Below are positions 1-4,744 of a DNA stretch of 5,523 nucleotides, in pieces (position 1 is the first letter of the stretch; each line of letters opens with the position of its first letter). The notes under the pieces were generated by a model. That model had not been told where the DNA came from and did no database searches. It was given only the letters and a program-made list of their open reading frames with translations. The translations under genes were made by a program, and so were the position numbers. This DNA is from an uncultured Lachnospiraceae bacterium (GTDB taxonomy: Bacteria > Bacillota > Clostridia > Lachnospirales > Lachnospiraceae), in assembly GCA_910583965.1 (NCBI GenBank), contig CAJUAE010000155.1, positions 225 through 5,747 on the forward strand. The letters are read 5' to 3'.

Positions 1-119
1 AAAGATTTCACCATCTTGATTTTTATGCCTGCTAAAGCAGGCAAATGGGAGTTAGTGTGAAATCAAAGATTTCACCATCTTGATTTTTATGCCTGCTAAA
101 GCAGGCAAATGGGAGTTAG
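1..119 (+). repeat. Tandem 64-bp repeat with two hairpins per unit
   Basis: A 55-base segment at 1-55 recurs exactly at 65-119, giving a period of 64 bases; the first copy probably begins left of the window. Each unit has hairpin A, GTGAAATC-AAA-GATTTCAC (complete at 57-75; only its right arm is present in copy 1), and hairpin B, GCCTGC-TAAA-GCAGGC (27-42 and 91-106). Hairpin B is followed by AAATGGGAG, a Shine-Dalgarno-like sequence. The GGGAG of copy 2 (111-115) serves as the ribosome binding site of the gene starting at 121. The GGGAG of copy 1 precedes a GTG at 57 that would encode only eight residues before TGA at 81-83. Whether this is a duplicated 5' leader or a dispersed palindromic element cannot be decided from one window. 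Confidence 0.9.
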
Positions 120-120
120 A

Positions 121-1053
121 ATGAAAAAGAAAGCTTTATGTCTGATAGTACTTTTGACTATAGTGCTTTCGCTAGGAAAGCTTATCAATTATTATTGCAT
201 AACGAAAAATATGGCAGAAAAAAATCTTTCTATTATATGGGCACAGGGAGAGGATTTAGACTCAAATGACAAATGGGTAATGACAACCATGCTATATCGG
301 AAAAAGTTGGGGAAACCAAAAGAATTGTTGGAGGACAGATATTTTTTTCGAGATTTTATCAGCAATAAGGACCATACAAAACTTCTCTCACTAATTGGGT
401 ATAAAAAAGTTGCGGAGTATGATATAGAAAAAAAAGAACTGATTGATATTGTGAATGTAGAACAACTGAAGACATTTCTCAAAGAAAAAGGTTATCAAGA
501 AAAGCAGTATGCAGATGCTCTACTTTGCTGCCCACGATATTATGACAATGAAAATAAAATTAGTGTATTGTATGGCAAATTTATTATAGGGTATTCTAGT
601 CAACAAGGTTTGGAACTTTTATACATATTAGATACAGCGGATAATGTATATAGCTGGGCAAAAAATGATAGTGTTTTGCTGGTTTGTCAGTATGACCATA
701 GACTTGCCTATTATGATTTAGCGATACAAAATCGAAAAGATCTTATTCGAAATGTACAGACAATTTCTCCTATTGCTGAGAATGGGACATTTATTCTCGG
801 AGAAGCAATCGGTTCTGTGACATGGCTTTATGATTTAGAGCATAACAAATTTACAAAGATATGCAAAAATATGATTGGATATCCAGAGTATCAAATATCA
901 CCAGATAATCAATATCTTTTGTGGAGAGATAACATACCAGTTATGACACAGGAATTTGATATTTTGTATATCGTGGATTTAGAAAGTGGGAAAAAGATTC
1001 GACTTAAAACATGGGGATTTGACACGCCAGTTTATGGGATGACATGGAATTAG
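121..1053 (+). CDS. Membrane-anchored protein of unknown function, possible beta-propeller
   Basis: A 310-residue protein that I do not recognise. It starts with a short basic stretch (MKKK) and a hydrophobic segment at about residues 5-25, which fits an uncleaved signal anchor with the remainder outside the cell. No lipobox is evident. The exported part has repeated beta-strand-like patches, and near the C-terminus a SPDNQYLLW motif and an ILYIVDLESGKK motif resemble blades of TolB/WD-like propellers; this is a weak resemblance, not a family assignment. I chose ATG 121 over the in-frame ATG at 109 because GGGAG (111-115) lies five bases upstream of 121 and would lie inside the longer reading frame. 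The 5' leader is the tandem hairpin repeat. The stop codon is followed in the same frame by a transporter remnant. Confidence 0.8.
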   Translation: MKKKALCLIVLLTIVLSLGKLINYYCITKNMAEKNLSIIWAQGEDLDSNDKWVMTTMLYRKKLGKPKELLEDRYFFRDFISNKDHTKLLSLIGYKKVAEYDIEKKELIDIVNVEQLKTFLKEKGYQEKQYADALLCCPRYYDNENKISVLYGKFIIGYSSQQGLELLYILDTADNVYSWAKNDSVLLVCQYDHRLAYYDLAIQNRKDLIRNVQTISPIAENGTFILGEAIGSVTWLYDLEHNKFTKICKNMIGYPEYQISPDNQYLLWRDNIPVMTQEFDILYIVDLESGKKIRLKTWGFDTPVYGMTWN

Positions 1054-1254
1054 GCAAATCTTAAATATTTTGCGATTGGCGGTATGCCGGATATAATGTG
1101 TTTAATATTCTGTGTTGTGTCTACATTATTGTGGGCACGTATCGCTGCAAAGTTTGCGAACAAGGTAAGCGCTGTTACCTTAAATCGGGCAATCGGCGTC
1201 GTGCTTGCTGTTCTTGGTGTTGTAATTCTTATTGTAAATATTATGACAAAATAG
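1054..1254 (+). pseudogene. C-terminal remnant of a TauE/SafE (TSUP) family membrane transporter
   Basis: The frame directly after the TAG stop of the upstream gene is open for 66 codons and ends at TAG 1252-1254. The first ATG, at 1084, would give 56 residues with no convincing ribosome binding site. The peptide has two hydrophobic helices (around MCLIFCVVSTLLWARIAA and AIGVVLAVLGVVILIVNIM) joined by FANKVSAVTLNRA. This helix-basic linker-helix order, with an AR.AAKFA...S..TLNRA..V-type pattern, resembles the C-terminal end of TSUP/sulfite-exporter-like permeases. The family is normally about 250 residues, so this would be only the last quarter. The resemblance is from memory of the family; an unrelated small two-helix membrane peptide is the alternative. 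It is probably not expressed as a functional protein. Confidence 0.5.
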
Positions 1255-1263
1255 AATAGAATA

Positions 1264-1342
1264 GTGTGAAAAATAAATTTTTCACACGGCAAATTTGTGC
1301 TTACGCCCAAATTCGCAGATTTTGGCAAGAATGGAGATTTAT
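1264..1342 (+). promoter_or_regulatory. Two-hairpin 5' leader before the TPR fragment
   Basis: Hairpin one is perfect: GTGTGAAAAAT-AA-ATTTTTCACAC (1264-1287). Hairpin two is AATTTGTGC-TTAC-GCCCAAATT (1292-1313), with one mismatch in nine pairs. A short spacer then leads to TGGAG (1332-1336) six bases before ATG 1343. The order of hairpin, hairpin, GGCAAnAATGGAG-like Shine-Dalgarno and start codon matches the leader at 57-120, although the stem sequences differ. No T-run follows, so a simple intrinsic terminator is less likely than a leader or a repeat element. Confidence 0.6.
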
Positions 1343-1465
1343 ATGGAAGAAAAAGATGCATATTATTACTATATAAAAGCAAATGAATATTATAACAATG
1401 GTAAGATAGAAGAAGCAATTCCTTTGTTGCTGCGGACTGATTTTCTCCGCGCACAACGGCTGTAA
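1343..1465 (+). pseudogene. Truncated 5' end of a TPR-type protein gene
   Basis: ATG 1343, with TGGAG six bases upstream, opens a 40-codon frame ending at TAA 1463-1465. Residues 1-30 (MEEKDAYYYY...NNGKIEEAIPLLL) have the helix-turn-helix pattern of a tetratricopeptide repeat: aromatic and Ala positions, then NNGKIEEAI. From about codon 30 the sequence changes to RTDFLRAQRL, which is simply the antisense of the SDR-type remnant lying on the other strand. The gene therefore appears cut after its first repeat, around position 1430, by a junction with foreign sequence. A functional 40-residue peptide is possible but unlikely. Confidence 0.6.
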
Positions 1466-1544
1466 CATTTGCGCCTCATGAGATTGCCTCTACAACAATC
1501 AAATTCCCTTCTTTGTCATTTGCACAAATTACTGCGATTTTCGT
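1430..1544 (-). pseudogene. 5' remnant of NAD(P)H-binding SDR-type oxidoreductase
   Basis: Read on the minus strand from 1544, the frame gives TKIAVICANDKEGNLIVEAIS, a TGA stop at 1478-1476, then GANVTAVVRGENQSAA. This matches the start of atypical SDR / NmrA-like proteins (typically MKIAVIGANGKAG..IVKEA..RGH.VTAVVR), in which the Gly-rich turn binds the dinucleotide. The start codon is ACG instead of ATG, although AGGAGG (1556-1551) is still well placed. The Gly-rich motif is damaged (AND-KEG for ANGKAG) and an internal TGA interrupts the frame. Similarity fades near 1430, where the TPR fragment of the opposite strand begins. The full gene would be about 210 codons, so most of it is gone. 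Assignment rests on the motif order and is fairly secure. Confidence 0.7.
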
Positions 1545-1550
1545 AGTTTT

Positions 1551-1556
1551 CCTCCT
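1551..1556 (-). promoter_or_regulatory. Ribosome binding site of the SDR-type remnant
   Basis: The plus-strand sequence CCTCCT reads AGGAGG on the minus strand, six bases before the ACG codon at 1544-1542. Its perfect sequence and spacing show that ACG stands where the original ATG was, which supports start-codon loss. Confidence 0.7.
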
Positions 1557-1569
1557 AATTTCTTTTCCT

Positions 1570-1626
1570 AATCTCTTGGAATTTTCCTTACATTTGCTGC
1601 GGCAAGAAAATTTCAAGAGATTTTTT
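1570..1626. terminator. Large hairpin with T-run, possible terminator
   Basis: The arms AATCTCTTGGAATTTTC (1570-1586) and GAAAATTTCAAGAGATT (1606-1622) pair at 16 of 17 positions, with the remaining position a G-U pair on the plus strand. The 19-base loop contains a smaller hairpin, TTGC-TGCG-GCAA (1594-1605). Plus-strand reading runs into TTTTTT, so it could terminate transcripts coming from the TPR fragment. On the minus strand the same hairpin lies in the 5' leader of the SDR-type remnant, just upstream of its AGGAGG, so a leader role or a palindromic repeat element is equally possible. Confidence 0.5.
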
Positions 1627-1659
1627 GATTTTATTTGTGATTTGTTTGCTGCTTACAAG

Positions 1660-1688
1660 ATTATAATAGCATTGTAGAGAAGATAAAC
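1660..1688 (-). promoter_or_regulatory. Possible promoter of the SDR-type remnant
   Basis: A perfect TATAAT is present on the minus strand at 1665-1660. The only -35 candidate at suitable distance is GTTTAT/TTTATC near 1688-1682, which is poor. Its position, upstream of the 5' hairpin and the AGGAGG, is right for the minus-strand gene. Low confidence because ATTATAAT is itself palindromic. Confidence 0.3.
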
Positions 1689-1747
1689 TTTCCCTACTCA
1701 ATTGTAAGGACTATTGAGATAAGGGAAAACGTTGACATCTTCTATAC
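1674..1747. repeat. Imperfect 74-bp palindrome overlapping a promoter
   Basis: The left arm begins GTAGAGAAGAT and continues through TTTCCCT to CTCAAT (1674-1702). The right arm (1713-1747) carries the complementary ATTGAG, AGGGAAAA and ATCTTCTATAC blocks with a few insertions. The 10-base loop is 1703-1712. The right arm contains the -35 element TTGACA of the plus-strand promoter, and the left arm covers the expected -35 area of the minus-strand one. That layout would suit an operator controlling divergent genes, or a miniature palindromic element that supplied a promoter. Confidence 0.65.
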
Positions 1748-1760
1748 TGAATTTTATAAT
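1732..1760 (+). promoter_or_regulatory. Consensus vegetative sigma promoter
   Basis: TTGACA (1732-1737) and TATAAT (1755-1760) are both perfect and separated by exactly 17 bases. Transcription would start near 1767 and yield a leader of about 50 bases before the gene at 1818. This is the strongest promoter sequence in the window. Confidence 0.85.
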
Positions 1761-1817
1761 ATTAGGCAAGAAAATGTGTGAAAATAATATGAAAATTCGT
1801 TTGTTAAGGAATGAAGT

Positions 1818-2246
1818 ATGAAAAGAAAATATAAAATAGGAAACCCAAGATTGAAAACTATTACAAGAAAATTGAGAGGAATTTTATTGTGTATTGTTAT
1901 TTATATATTAATAGGGTGGAAAATACCAGTTGTTTGGCGTATAGAGACATTAAAGTTACCAAAGGGCTGTAAAACTGTGTATCATACAAAAGTAAGGATA
2001 TCTGATGTTTACTGGCTGCATATAGAAGGAGAAAAAGTTTTAAAATATGATGAAGGCTATGAAGCGCTAAAGGAATATATTGAAGAATATAATTCTAAAA
2101 AGGCACTTGAATATATTCAAATATACCCATATGGCGGAATGTCAGATCTTGCAATCTATGATTCTCAAAATGATATAGAATTTTGGCAGCAGACGGACAC
2201 AGAAGCCTACATTAAGATAAGTTACTTAAAAATTGTAGAAAAATAA
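1818..2246 (+). CDS. Small single-TM protein of unknown function
   Basis: A 142-residue protein that I cannot assign to a family. The first ~22 residues are strongly basic (MKRKYKIGNPRLKTITRKLR). They are followed by one hydrophobic segment at about residues 20-40 (GILLCIVIYILIGWKIPVVW), then a ~100-residue soluble part rich in Tyr, Glu and Lys. The charge pattern predicts the N-terminus inside and the C-terminal domain outside the cell. AAGGA (1806-1810) lies seven bases before ATG 1818, and a perfect promoter lies upstream at 1732-1760. An ATG at 1811 is out of frame and yields only a few residues. The gene appears to be monocistronic, and nothing nearby hints at its job. Confidence 0.75.
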   Translation: MKRKYKIGNPRLKTITRKLRGILLCIVIYILIGWKIPVVWRIETLKLPKGCKTVYHTKVRISDVYWLHIEGEKVLKYDEGYEALKEYIEEYNSKKALEYIQIYPYGGMSDLAIYDSQNDIEFWQQTDTEAYIKISYLKIVEK

Positions 2247-2310
2247 GTGACAGGTAAATTTGTAACAAAGCATTATAGGAAAGTAACTAAATTCGCAATA
2301 TATGCCTACA

Positions 2311-2329
2311 CTATCATTATAAATGATAG
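2311..2329. repeat. Perfect inverted repeat, 8-bp arms
   Basis: CTATCATT-ATA-AATGATAG, with a three-base spacer. This is the first of three inverted repeats in the 263-base gap before the oxidoreductase gene. The right arm runs into GATAGGAAATA, which is repeated exactly at 2450-2460 beside the third hairpin. Confidence 0.6.
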
Positions 2330-2340
2330 GAAATAGAATT

Positions 2341-2439
2341 ATGATAAGGTGTACAATAATTTTATACTGGCGGTCGAAAAGACTGACTGCTCAGTATAAT
2401 GTGATGCACACAGGCTACAATCTGAAAAATCTTATATGA
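2341..2439 (+). CDS. Possible 32-residue small ORF in intergenic region
   Basis: ATG 2341 to TGA 2437-2439 encodes MIRCTIILYW... ending in GYNLKNLI. ATAGGAAA (2327-2333) provides a plausible ribosome binding site seven bases upstream. The peptide has no recognisable motif and its coding sequence overlaps two hairpins, so a chance frame or a remnant is at least as likely. If translated, it could act as a leader peptide for the downstream gene. Confidence 0.2.
   Translation: MIRCTIILYWRSKRLTAQYNVMHTGYNLKNLI
2362..2399. repeat. Inverted repeat around a GGTC-GAAAA-GACT core
   Basis: The outer arms TTATACTG (2362-2369) and CAGTATAA (2392-2399) are perfectly complementary. Inside, GGTC (2372-2375) and GACT (2381-2384) can pair, with one G-U, around a GAAAA loop. 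No T-run follows, which argues against a terminator. It could be an operator or leader structure for the oxidoreductase gene at 2510. Confidence 0.5.
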
Positions 2440-2452
2440 CAATTTTTCAGAT
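2420..2452. repeat. Perfect inverted repeat, 11-bp arms
   Basis: ATCTGAAAAAT (2420-2430) and ATTTTTCAGAT (2442-2452) are exact complements with an 11-base loop. It lies just upstream of the -10 sequence of the next gene, so it is well placed to be a regulator binding site or to end transcription arriving from upstream. It is followed by AGGAAATA rather than a T-run. Confidence 0.6.
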
Positions 2453-2474
2453 AGGAAATATGCCATTTCGTGGC

Positions 2475-2480
2475 TATAAT
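2475..2480 (+). promoter_or_regulatory. -10 element of the oxidoreductase gene
   Basis: A perfect TATAAT lies 30 bases before the start codon, but the position 17 bases upstream reads TAGGAA, not a -35 element. Adjacent GCCA-TTTCG-TGGC (2462-2474) forms a small hairpin. The missing -35 would suit a promoter that needs an activator, as is common for sugar-acid genes. This is inference. Confidence 0.4.
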
Positions 2481-2509
2481 AATATTTATTAAGAAAGGGG
2501 AAAGATGTT

Positions 2510-4114
2510 ATGAAGATCAGTTTACAGGGCATTGCGGAGCAAAGACAATGGGAGGAGAAGGGATATTCCTTGCCAAAGTATGATATGCAAAAGGTTACAA
2601 GAGCAACAAAGGAGAATCCATTTTGGATTCATTTTGGAGCAGGTAATCTATTTCGCGCGTTTCATGCTGTTTTGGTACAAAACTTGCTAGATGCTGGAAA
2701 GTTGGACAAGGGGATTCTTGTCGCAGAGGGATTTGACTATGAGATTATAGAGAAAATGTATGTGTCACACGATAATCTTGGCATTGCAGTGACATTGAAG
2801 GCGGATGGGACAATTGATAAGAAAGTGGTTGGGAGCGTTGCGGAGGCATTGCCATTGGATTCAGACAATGACATGGCATTTGCGCGGTTGAAGGGAATTT
2901 TTGCGAATGATTCGTTGCAGATGGCGACGTTCACAATTACCGAGAAAGGGTACAGTTTGACCAACGCAAAAGGAGAATTTCTGTCTGATGTGGCGGTAGA
3001 TTTTGCGGCGGGACCAGAAAAACCAGCAAGCTATATGGGAAAAGTATCTGCTTTGTTGTATGCGAGATTTTGTGCTGGGAAAAGGCCTATTGCAATGGTT
3101 AGTACAGACAATTGTTCACACAATGGAGATAAGTTGTATGCGGCAGTCTCAGCGTTTGCTAAAGCATGGGTGGAAAATAAAAAGGTAGCTGCAGACTTTT
3201 TAAACTATATTGATTCCAACAAAGTTTCTTTTCCTTGGAGCATGATTGATAAGATTACCCCTAGACCGGACGCATCTGTTGAGAAAATTTTGCTGGAGGA
3301 TGGTGTAGAAGAACTAGAACCCGTTATCACTTCAAAAAATACATATGTCGCGCCGTTTGTAAATGCTGAGGAGACAGAGTATTTGGTGATTGAGGACGAT
3401 TTTCCAAATGGAAGACCTAGACTTGAAGAAGGCGGTATCTTATTTACTGACCGAAAGACCGTAGATAAAGTTGAGAAAATGAAAGTGTGTACTTGTCTAA
3501 ATCCATTGCATACATGCCTTGCAATATATGGCTGTTTGCTTGGATACCACAAGATTTCGGATGAGATGCAAGATAAAGAATTAATAAAATTGGTTGAGAC
3601 AGTAGGGTATCAGGAGGGACTTCCTGTCGTAATTAATCCTAAAATTCTAAATCCAAAGGAATTTATTGATACAGTGCTTAAGGTGCGCATTCCGAATCCG
3701 TTTATGCCAGATACGCCGCAGCGAATCGCGACAGACACATCACAGAAGTTGGCAATTCGTTTTGGGGAAACTATTAAAGCTTATCAAGCGGATGACAATC
3801 GCAAAGTCGATGAACTGCACATGATACCGCTTGTACTTGCTGGTTGGCTGCGCTATTTGATGGCGGTGGATGATAATGGTGAGCCATTTACGTTGAGTTC
3901 TGATCCATTGCTTGAGACATTGTGTCCACAGATGGCAAAGCTAAAATTGGGTGATACAGATGTGGAAGAGGTTTTAAGACCAATTATGGAAAATGACAAA
4001 ATTTTTGGTGTGAATCTATATAAAGTAGGGTTGGCTGACAAAGTATGCAATTATTTTAGAGAATTAGCAGCACAACCGGGAGCAGTTCGCAGCACATTAC
4101 AGAAATATATGTAA
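2510..4114 (+). CDS. uxuB: Mannitol dehydrogenase-family oxidoreductase, probable fructuronate reductase
   Basis: A 534-residue member of the long-chain polyol/mannitol dehydrogenase family, most likely D-mannonate oxidoreductase (fructuronate reductase). That enzyme interconverts D-fructuronate and D-mannonate with NAD(H) in cytoplasmic hexuronate breakdown. The N-terminal Rossmann domain shows IHFGAGNLFRAF (residues 40-51), the TITEKGY motif (142-148) and STDNCSHNG (198-206). The helical C-terminal domain opens around FPWSMIDKITPRPD (241-254) and carries the catalytic pattern with Lys325 (or Lys323), Asn331 and His334 in KVCTCLNPLH. Length and motif order are complete, so the gene looks functional. 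AAAGGGG (2494-2500) lies nine bases before ATG 2510. A glycoside hydrolase fragment follows after 19 bases, suggesting an operon for glucuronide use. Family membership is secure; the substrate is inferred, and tagaturonate or mannitol remain alternatives. Confidence 0.9.
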   Translation: MKISLQGIAEQRQWEEKGYSLPKYDMQKVTRATKENPFWIHFGAGNLFRAFHAVLVQNLLDAGKLDKGILVAEGFDYEIIEKMYVSHDNLGIAVTLKADGTIDKKVVGSVAEALPLDSDNDMAFARLKGIFANDSLQMATFTITEKGYSLTNAKGEFLSDVAVDFAAGPEKPASYMGKVSALLYARFCAGKRPIAMVSTDNCSHNGDKLYAAVSAFAKAWVENKKVAADFLNYIDSNKVSFPWSMIDKITPRPDASVEKILLEDGVEELEPVITSKNTYVAPFVNAEETEYLVIEDDFPNGRPRLEEGGILFTDRKTVDKVEKMKVCTCLNPLHTCLAIYGCLLGYHKISDEMQDKELIKLVETVGYQEGLPVVINPKILNPKEFIDTVLKVRIPNPFMPDTPQRIATDTSQKLAIRFGETIKAYQADDNRKVDELHMIPLVLAGWLRYLMAVDDNGEPFTLSSDPLLETLCPQMAKLKLGDTDVEEVLRPIMENDKIFGVNLYKVGLADKVCNYFRELAAQPGAVRSTLQKYM

Positions 4115-4133
4115 TCTTAGAGGATAATACAAT

Positions 4134-4562
4134 ATGAAAACAGAAGTGCTTTTCAATGATGGTTGGGAATTTATAAAACAAAAGTTGGAGACTAGCTTGG
4201 AGGAAGTCTGTGCGAAAAAGGACTGTTTTGTGTCTGTTGGACTTCCACATGATTGGTTGATTGAGCAGGTAAATGATTTATATGAAAGTAGTGCTGGATG
4301 GTATCGAAAGTGCTTTCTGTGGAATAAAACTGACAAAGAAGTGGTCAGTTTGTGCTTTGACGGCGTTTATATGGATTGTCAAGTGTACATAAACAGAGAG
4401 TTGGCAGGCGAGTGGAAATATGGTTATTCTGCTTTTTCGGTTGATATGACTTCTTTTCTTCAGGAGGGCAGCAATGAAATTATGGTATGTGTTCGTCATC
4501 AATCTCCGAATAGTCGTTGGTACAGTGGCGCCGGGATTTATCGAGATGTTAGACAAAAGTAA
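4134..4562 (+). pseudogene. Truncated glycoside hydrolase family 2, N-terminal domain only
   Basis: The frame encodes 142 residues, of which about 139 match the N-terminal jelly-roll sugar-binding domain of GH2 beta-galactosidase/beta-glucuronidase-type enzymes: LFNDGWEF, GLPHDWLI, SSAGWYRK, FDGVYMDCQVYIN, GEWKYGYSAFSVDMT and PNSRWYSGAGIYRDV. In full enzymes that last motif continues into an Ig-like domain and a TIM barrel bearing two catalytic Glu residues. Here it breaks into RQK and a TAA stop. Family members are normally at least 600 residues, so this lacks all catalytic parts. AGAGGA (4119-4124) and ATG 4134 are intact and sit 19 bases after the oxidoreductase, so it is probably still transcribed with it. 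The break lies near 4550. The original substrate cannot be told from this domain alone. Confidence 0.85.
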
Positions 4563-4619
4563 AGGAGGGAAATATAAATGGAAATTCTGGCAATTATGAA
4601 ACGCTCTTTGGAGAGGTAG
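4561..4619 (+). other. Orphan strong RBS and 13-codon frame
   Basis: AAAGGAGGG (4561-4569), right after the GH2 fragment's stop, is a near-ideal ribosome binding site placed eight bases before ATG 4578. That ATG opens only 13 codons (MEILAIMKRSLER) before TAG 4617-4619, in a different frame from the overlapping hydrolase remnant. I infer that the RBS and perhaps the ATG belonged to another gene, whose body was lost when the hydrolase fragment was joined here. Confidence 0.5.
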
Positions 4620-4744
4620 ATGATATTGTATCAGCATATGAATATGCGGCGTCACTTCCTTATGTCGATCCCAACCGCATCTATCTAGGAGGACATAGTA
4701 CAGGAGAGACTCGTGCTCTTTTGGCTTCAGAGTACACTGACAAG
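4577..4744 (+). pseudogene. Alpha/beta-hydrolase fragment with GHSTG nucleophile elbow
   Basis: In the frame starting with AAT 4577 the translation is NGNSGNYETLFGEVDDIVSA, then YEYAASLPYVDPNRIYLGGH, then STGETRALLASEYTDK. This is the region around the nucleophile of prolyl-oligopeptidase-like alpha/beta hydrolases: GEVDD, LPYVDPNRIYLGGHS and Gly-x-Ser-x-Gly, with the Ser codon at 4697-4699. There is no start codon in this frame, and the usual ~100 or more N-terminal residues are absent. After TDK the frame turns into unrelated sequence and stops at TGA 4814-4816, while the C-terminal end of a similar protein continues in another frame. It cannot make an active enzyme. Confidence 0.75.

Noticed and set aside
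1..119. CRISPR array
   Set aside because: Only two units with almost no spacer between them; the repeated part is 55 bases of a 64-base period and overlaps a ribosome binding site.
109..120. In-frame ATG at 109 as the start of the first gene
   Set aside because: It would place the good GGGAG inside the coding sequence and has no adequate binding site of its own; ATG 121 fits better.
1050..1454. 134-codon frame on the minus strand
   Set aside because: It is antisense to the transporter and TPR remnants. Only its first ~10 codons (MRGENQSAA) are meaningful, as part of the SDR-type remnant.
3205..3552. 115-codon minus-strand frame and other frames inside 2510-4114
   Set aside because: All lie within the well-supported oxidoreductase gene in alternative frames and resemble no family.
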